Assembly: GCA_001839685.1 (NCBI GenBank) | Contig: MLAK01000576.1 | Location: forward strand, 1-61,938 | Direction: 5' to 3' | DNA length: 61,938 nucleotides | From: Tritrichomonas foetus | Lineage: Eukaryota > Parabasalia > Tritrichomonadida > Tritrichomonadidae | Part shown: in pieces, positions 57,506 through 61,938 of the stretch | Layout of the letters: each line of letters opens with the position of its first letter | Numbering within the stretch: the stretch's first letter is position 1 | Made by a program: the position numbers and the translations under genes | Notes under the pieces: generated by a model | Told to the model about the DNA's origin: nothing | Database searches by the model: none | Seen by the model: the letters and a program-made list of their open reading frames with translations, nothing else

Positions 57506-59080
57506 ATGAGCAAAAAGCCAAGCAAAGATCACCATCATCACGAAAAACGTGAGAAAGCAAAGAAAGAAGAACTTACGCAACTTATCAACCCAGACAACTG
57601 CGAAGAGTTTATGAAACACCTTCATAATGAAGAACATGATCACGACCACGATCATGGACACGGTCACGGCCATGGACACGACCACGATCATGGACACGGT
57701 CACGGCCATGGACACGACCATGTCCATGGACATGACCACGATCACAGCCACGTTCCGAAATCAACATGGCGTCTTATCACCATGATTTGTTTGAATGTCG
57801 CTTTCCTTCTCGCCGAGCTTATTACTGGTTTTATTACTCACTCTCTCGCTCTTCAGTCAGACGCCTTCCACATGATTTCCGATGAAGCCTCCCTCGTTGT
57901 CGGACTTGCCTCTCACAAACTCGCTAAACGTCCTCCAAGCAAGACAATGACATTCGGATGGGCTCGTATGGAAGTTATCGGAGGTCTCGTTAACTCAGTT
58001 TTCCTTCTCGCCGTCTGTCTTATGTTATTCTTTGATGCCATCGAGCGTTTTGTCGACCCACCAGAAATCGAACAGGGAATTCTCTTCCTAGTCGTTGGCG
58101 GTCTTGGCCTTCTCGTTAATATCATCGGCATGTTCATCTTCCATGATCACTCACATTCAGATAACATGAAGGGAGTTTTCCTTCACGTCATGGGCGATTT
58201 CTTTGGCTCCATCGGTGTTGTTATTTCCGCATGTGTTATCAACTTCACCACATGGGAATATCGAATGTATGTTGATCCAGTTATTTCTCTGATTATCGTC
58301 ATCATACTTGTTCACGGCTCATGGGGCCTCTTCATGCGCACTGTTAAGATCTGCATTGAGCGCGTTCCAGAAACAATTGACACCGAGAAAATTACTGAAC
58401 AACTTCTTCTCATTCCAAACCTTCAAACTGTTCATGAGCTTCACATTTGGGAACTTTCACGTAACAACTACATTGCTCTCCTTCACATCGTTGTTGAATC
58501 GAAAGAACAAAACCAAAAAGTTCTTGAAATGGTTCACAACTTAATGCTTGCTTTCAAGATTTACTCTACAACAGTTCAAATCGAGTTTGTTGAAGATTTC
58601 CCACCACAATTCAGTGATACAACAAACTCCTGTTTCTACGCATCATCAGTTGGAAAAGACAAACGTGTTTTCATTTCCAAACCAGTCTACCAACACTCTA
58701 TTGGCTGCCCACACTACGCCGATCCAAACGGTCATGATGAGCACGATCATGATCATGATCACGATCACGATCATCACGATCACGATCACGACCACGACCA
58801 CCATGATCACGATCACGATCACGATCATGATCACGGCAAGAAAGACAAGAAGGGTAAGAAAGATGCCAAGAATAAGAAACACGATCATGATCATGACCAC
58901 GATCATAAAGAAGAAAAGAAACCAAAACAAGTTGAAAAGAAAGAATCTAAAGTTGAACCAGTTCACATACACGAAGAATCATCTTCCTCTTCCAAACATG
59001 ACCATTCTCATGATCATGACCAATCAGACAGCAGCAGTAGCAGTAGCAGCACAACATCTACGTCTACATCAACTGTGTAA
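57506..59080 (+). CDS. Zinc transporter of the CDF/ZnT family with two His-rich regions
   Basis: A 524-residue cation diffusion facilitator, expected to move Zn2+ out of the cytosol in exchange for protons. Six TM segments lie between about 87 and 285. The transport site is intact: HMISD in TM2 (His122, Asp126) and HVMGD in TM5 (His217, Asp221), the HD-HD arrangement typical of zinc-selective members. A cytoplasmic C-terminal domain follows (ITEQLLLIPNLQTVHELHIWEL). Two His/Asp/Gly-rich stretches are striking: about 42-82 before TM1, and about 400-470 in the tail. The His loop usual between TM4 and TM5 is short (HDHSHSD). The long His tail could act as a zinc buffer or sensor. The protein ends in a Ser/Thr run. 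Confidence 0.93.
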   Translation: MSKKPSKDHHHHEKREKAKKEELTQLINPDNCEEFMKHLHNEEHDHDHDHGHGHGHGHDHDHGHGHGHGHDHVHGHDHDHSHVPKSTWRLITMICLNVAFLLAELITGFITHSLALQSDAFHMISDEASLVVGLASHKLAKRPPSKTMTFGWARMEVIGGLVNSVFLLAVCLMLFFDAIERFVDPPEIEQGILFLVVGGLGLLVNIIGMFIFHDHSHSDNMKGVFLHVMGDFFGSIGVVISACVINFTTWEYRMYVDPVISLIIVIILVHGSWGLFMRTVKICIERVPETIDTEKITEQLLLIPNLQTVHELHIWELSRNNYIALLHIVVESKEQNQKVLEMVHNLMLAFKIYSTTVQIEFVEDFPPQFSDTTNSCFYASSVGKDKRVFISKPVYQHSIGCPHYADPNGHDEHDHDHDHDHDHHDHDHDHDHHDHDHDHDHDHGKKDKKGKKDAKNKKHDHDHDHDHKEEKKPKQVEKKESKVEPVHIHEESSSSSKHDHSHDHDQSDSSSSSSSTTSTSTSTV

Positions 59081-59287
59081 TTGGCTTTCTAACTTTGCAA
59101 ATGTTATTTTACAACAGTTATTATTAAATATTATTATTTCCCACTTTTCTATCCTTTTTTCCTTTCCATTGAATTGCATTCTGATATATTGATTGCTCCA
59201 AGGATAAGAATAAATTCACTGGAAATGTGAAGGAGAAATGGCAGGATTTTTTTCCCTATGAGTTTTGTTTTTTGACACTTAAAGTGT
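59081..59287. other. Spacer after the zinc transporter
   Basis: AT-rich; a small palindrome ACACTTAAAGTGT (59275-59287) abuts the following element. Confidence 0.45.
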
Positions 59288-59470
59288 GTTAATGTGATGT
59301 GACTTTGCAGGTCCGCTGGAGGAGCCGACTCATTCTGCCATTGGAGGAGGCGTTGGTAAGTGAATATATCTCCAGTTCGCTGCGCTCCATCCGCTGTGTT
59401 CAATTGCCCCACCTCCTCCAAGTCGAAGTGACCAAAAGAACCAGCAAATTTCACATCACATTAACCCATT
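59288..59470. mobile_element. MITE-like element, longer copy
   Basis: Perfect 15-bp inverted ends GTTAATGTGATGTGA (59288-59302) and TCACATCACATTAAC (59451-59465). Imperfect pairing continues inward (TTTGCAGGTCC against its counterpart). The interior is GC-richer than its surroundings and non-coding. It shares several blocks in order with the shorter element at 13400-13505. Confidence 0.65.
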
Positions 59471-59737
59471 AAAATATTTCCACTTTTGGACTTTATTTGA
59501 CCTTTCACTTCACAATTACTAAACTCATAAGCATGAAAATGAATACCTAGCGGAGAAATAATACTATCAGGTCACCGCAGACGAATTCAGAAGATTATTC
59601 AAAAAGTTGGGTATGTCCACACTGCCCTGGGTCCCATCCCAGAAGTCAAAAAGTTAAACTTTTTCTATAATAAAATTAATTTTTCTATACTAAAGTTGAT
59701 ATTTTTTCTATATAAAGGTTACTAGGGATTCCGAAAT

Positions 59738-59865
59738 GTTCGAACACCCGGTTCGAACCTACTTTATGGTTCAATGATGGACGAACCGAACCAATATGAA
59801 GAAAAATCGGTTCGAACCGTGATCGACGACCCTTTGTCAAAAATCCGTAAAAATCGGTTCGAACC
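59738..59865. repeat. Cluster of the palindrome GGTTCGAACC
   Basis: GGTTCGAACC occurs at 59750-59759, 59809-59818 and 59856-59865, plus GTTCGAAC at 59738-59745. Two copies share the flank AAAAATC. Looks like subterminal repeats of a transposon or a binding-site cluster. Confidence 0.7.
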
Positions 59866-61938
59866 TGCGATTTTCTATACTTGAAATTCTGCATTTCATA
59901 TGGAACAACGCTTGAAACAGTATTTTAGATATCAAAGATATAATGTGGAAGTTCCCATTTGCACTATNGCTGAGGAAATGCTAGAATGAAATGATTTTTC
60001 ATAGATTAGNAAAATTACGTGTATGATTGAATTCTTCAAAAACAATTTACATTCTTTTGTGTTCAACTGATATTTTANAGACATAATTTCAAAGAAGTGG
60101 CAAAAGTCTTGTTTGCTAACACACGAAGATATTATTTTGCGAGAAATTGTCATCGTCAAAACACATTTAGTAAATTGTCTGTTGAATGCTCATTAGAAGT
60201 TGAATTCTTATATTAAGTTTTTATAATGAATNTTTATAATGAATATTGATGAAGGTCCTAATCTTCTTTTGATTGCTAAATTTTCTTTTACTTCTTTATT
60301 TTTTGAATATTGTATCATAAAATTAGAAATTTAAATATTGATTCCCTTCTTATAGTTTTTAAAGCAAATAATCAAAGACATATAATTGAAGTTATTNTNG
60401 TGNTCACAAGTAAATAAACCAAAAATTGATTCATCTTTACGAAATTTCTGGAATCAGGAATTTTTTCAAAAGTACACAACCTACGCTTATGATTTTTTAT
60501 ATTTTCTACATATAATTAACATAATTAAAAAATATTATATCCAAAATATTAAGAGATTTTGTCTTTATATTTATGAGATATTCTTCGATTAATAAAAAAA
60601 TTCCTATTTTTTAGAAATATTTTTAGTTTTGAATACTTTATAATCGTCTATTCCATTGAAAATGAAAATCTACTTTTTTCCACGCATATGTGAATATATC
60701 TTTGATTTTTGAGAGCATTTACATTGCTCCTTCAAAAGGATTTTAAGACAGAAAAAAAAATATGCGAAAAAAATAAGATTCACAAATAATTTCAGAATTA
60801 AATTCAATTTCCTTCTTTATTAATAAGAATGTTCATGATTTTGTGTGAGTTGAATACAATTGGTTCATTAGACTTTGATCAAATATCGAATTTTTTTTGA
60901 GAACGTAATTCTCGACAACCAAAAGACGAAAATGCTTTAAAAATCGATATTAATACATTCTGACGAAATTGTGCATGTTGGCAAAGTTTGAAAAAAATTT
61001 CTAAGCATCAATCTTTCGGAAAAATCCAATTCAATAAAATTGGTGTATTGCAAGATAAATTCGATAAAATTGTCCACATAGTAGGGATAATCAAGAGAAA
61101 TATTTGAGTANCTCTTTGATTTCGTGGAAAAGGCAAAATCTTTCATCTGCCTTGAGATTTTAGAAAAAATGTGTAATTTCGAAAATTGTAATCAAGAGAA
61201 TTTTGGCATTTTTTATTGGTTGAGATCTATTCAGCAAATATTTGTTGCTGTAAATTAAGCATCAGANAGTNGNGAAGTTGTTTCCAAGATTCGAAAAAGT
61301 TCAGTTTATTTANTGAAAATAAACGTATTTCCAGATTGTGTACTTCTCTATAAATAAAAAGTGAAGGTCTCAAAATTCGACCACACCAATAATAAACGTG
61401 CGCAATCACGAATCTTATCCAGCATATTGGAGACTGCATCGTGAAAATTCAGCATTTTCACCCGTATATAATTAAAAAATTNAACGGCAACTTCCTTTTC
61501 CACCCTCAATCGACAAACAAGTGAAAATTCGTCAATATGATTTTAATATTGGAACTTCGTCAAAAGTTATTCGGAAACTCTCAACAATACTAATGAAAAA
61601 TAGTCAAGAATGATTCATCACGTGTTTCACAGAGTCACAAAAACTTTTTCAAGAGCTAATAATTTTTGAATCAGAATTCTTCAAAGCCTATTATACAGGA
61701 TTTTCGAATTCTATGTATAAAAAACACAGTGANATAGACCCAATAAAGCTTGTGTATTCAGAAATTGAATATGTCAGTCTTTTTTTATCACGAAAACGTG
61801 AAATATGATTATCCATTTTTTGGAACTCAGCCAGAGAAATGAACAATCTGGATTATACTATGATTGGTTACGTACACGCGTTACAAAAATAATATTGGTC
61901 CACAGCTTGATCCGGTTGCAAAAGCGATTCTACGATGG
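59866..61938. other. Repeat-like contig end with isolated N bases and broken frames
   Basis: No intact gene. More than a dozen single N bases occur only here (for example 59968, 60010, 60078, 60232, 60397, 60399, 60403, 61111, 61267). Short protein-like fragments are visible, for instance minus 61443-61350 (DAVSNMLDKIRDCARLLLVW) and the last 60 bp on the plus strand (NNIGPQLDPVAKAIL). Probably a collapsed mobile-element copy. Confidence 0.4.

Noticed and set aside
59809..59818. GGTTCGAACC taken as a tRNA T-arm
   Set aside because: No acceptor or anticodon stem with tRNA spacing is found around any copy.
1..61938. CRISPR arrays, bacterial operons or integrated phage
   Set aside because: No regularly spaced direct repeats and no bacterial-type gene clusters were seen; the content is eukaryotic throughout.

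Overview
The window reads as nuclear DNA of a flagellated parabasalid protist (Trichomonas/Tritrichomonas type). This is inferred from four things. About 29 eukaryotic genes, nearly all without introns, lie on both strands in AT-rich DNA. At least 15 genes carry a TCA(T/C)T motif 8-53 nt before the ATG, matching the parabasalid initiator element. Eukaryote-specific families are present (Rab11, CK2 beta, TAF5, GSK3, KATNIP, tubby, TTL). An HscB co-chaperone begins with a presequence of hydrogenosomal type. The standard genetic code is used, with TAA, TAG and TGA all serving as stops.

Layout. 1-2200: the left edge holds the end of a non-LTR-type reverse transcriptase and decayed reading frames, so the contig starts in a repeat. 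2200-12000: a small coiled-coil protein, Rab11 followed by a long pyrimidine tract, a cis-prenyltransferase, an importin-beta-like HEAT protein, a syntaxin-type SNARE and an ER Hsp70 (BiP). 12000-30000: GSK3, an LRRC51-like protein facing a KATNIP-like protein, a prominin-like five-pass membrane protein, a TTL-family ligase, a type II glycosyltransferase-like protein, HscB, a divergent Rab and an unrecognised protein. 30000-46000: a small basic protein, a tandem PHD protein, a Gln-rich type I membrane protein, a homeodomain-like/WD40 protein, a helical-repeat protein, CK2 beta, TAF5, an unrecognised protein and an R2R3 Myb. 45600-59080: an ankyrin gene broken by T-rich inserts, a Tup1-like corepressor, a tubby protein, a protein kinase, a PX protein, about 2.9 kb of decayed coding remnants and a His-rich zinc transporter. 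59081-61938: no intact gene; a MITE-like element, a cluster of the palindrome GGTTCGAACC, and isolated N bases suggesting a collapsed repeat at the contig end.

How the genes fit together. Four themes recur: membrane traffic (Rab11, second Rab, syntaxin, PX, BiP, cis-prenyltransferase for dolichol), cilium/cytoskeleton (LRRC51-like, KATNIP-like, TTL ligase, tubby, prominin-like), transcription (TAF5, Tup1-like, Myb, PHD, homeodomain-like) and signalling (GSK3, CK2 beta, a kinase with an altered DFG motif). They do not form operons; each gene has its own promoter, and some neighbours are divergent with very close start sites (BiP/GSK3).

No single new system stands out. The best leads are the ankyrin gene split by T-rich inserts, the architectures of several membrane and nuclear proteins, the pyrimidine tracts behind two trafficking genes, and the small repeated elements.
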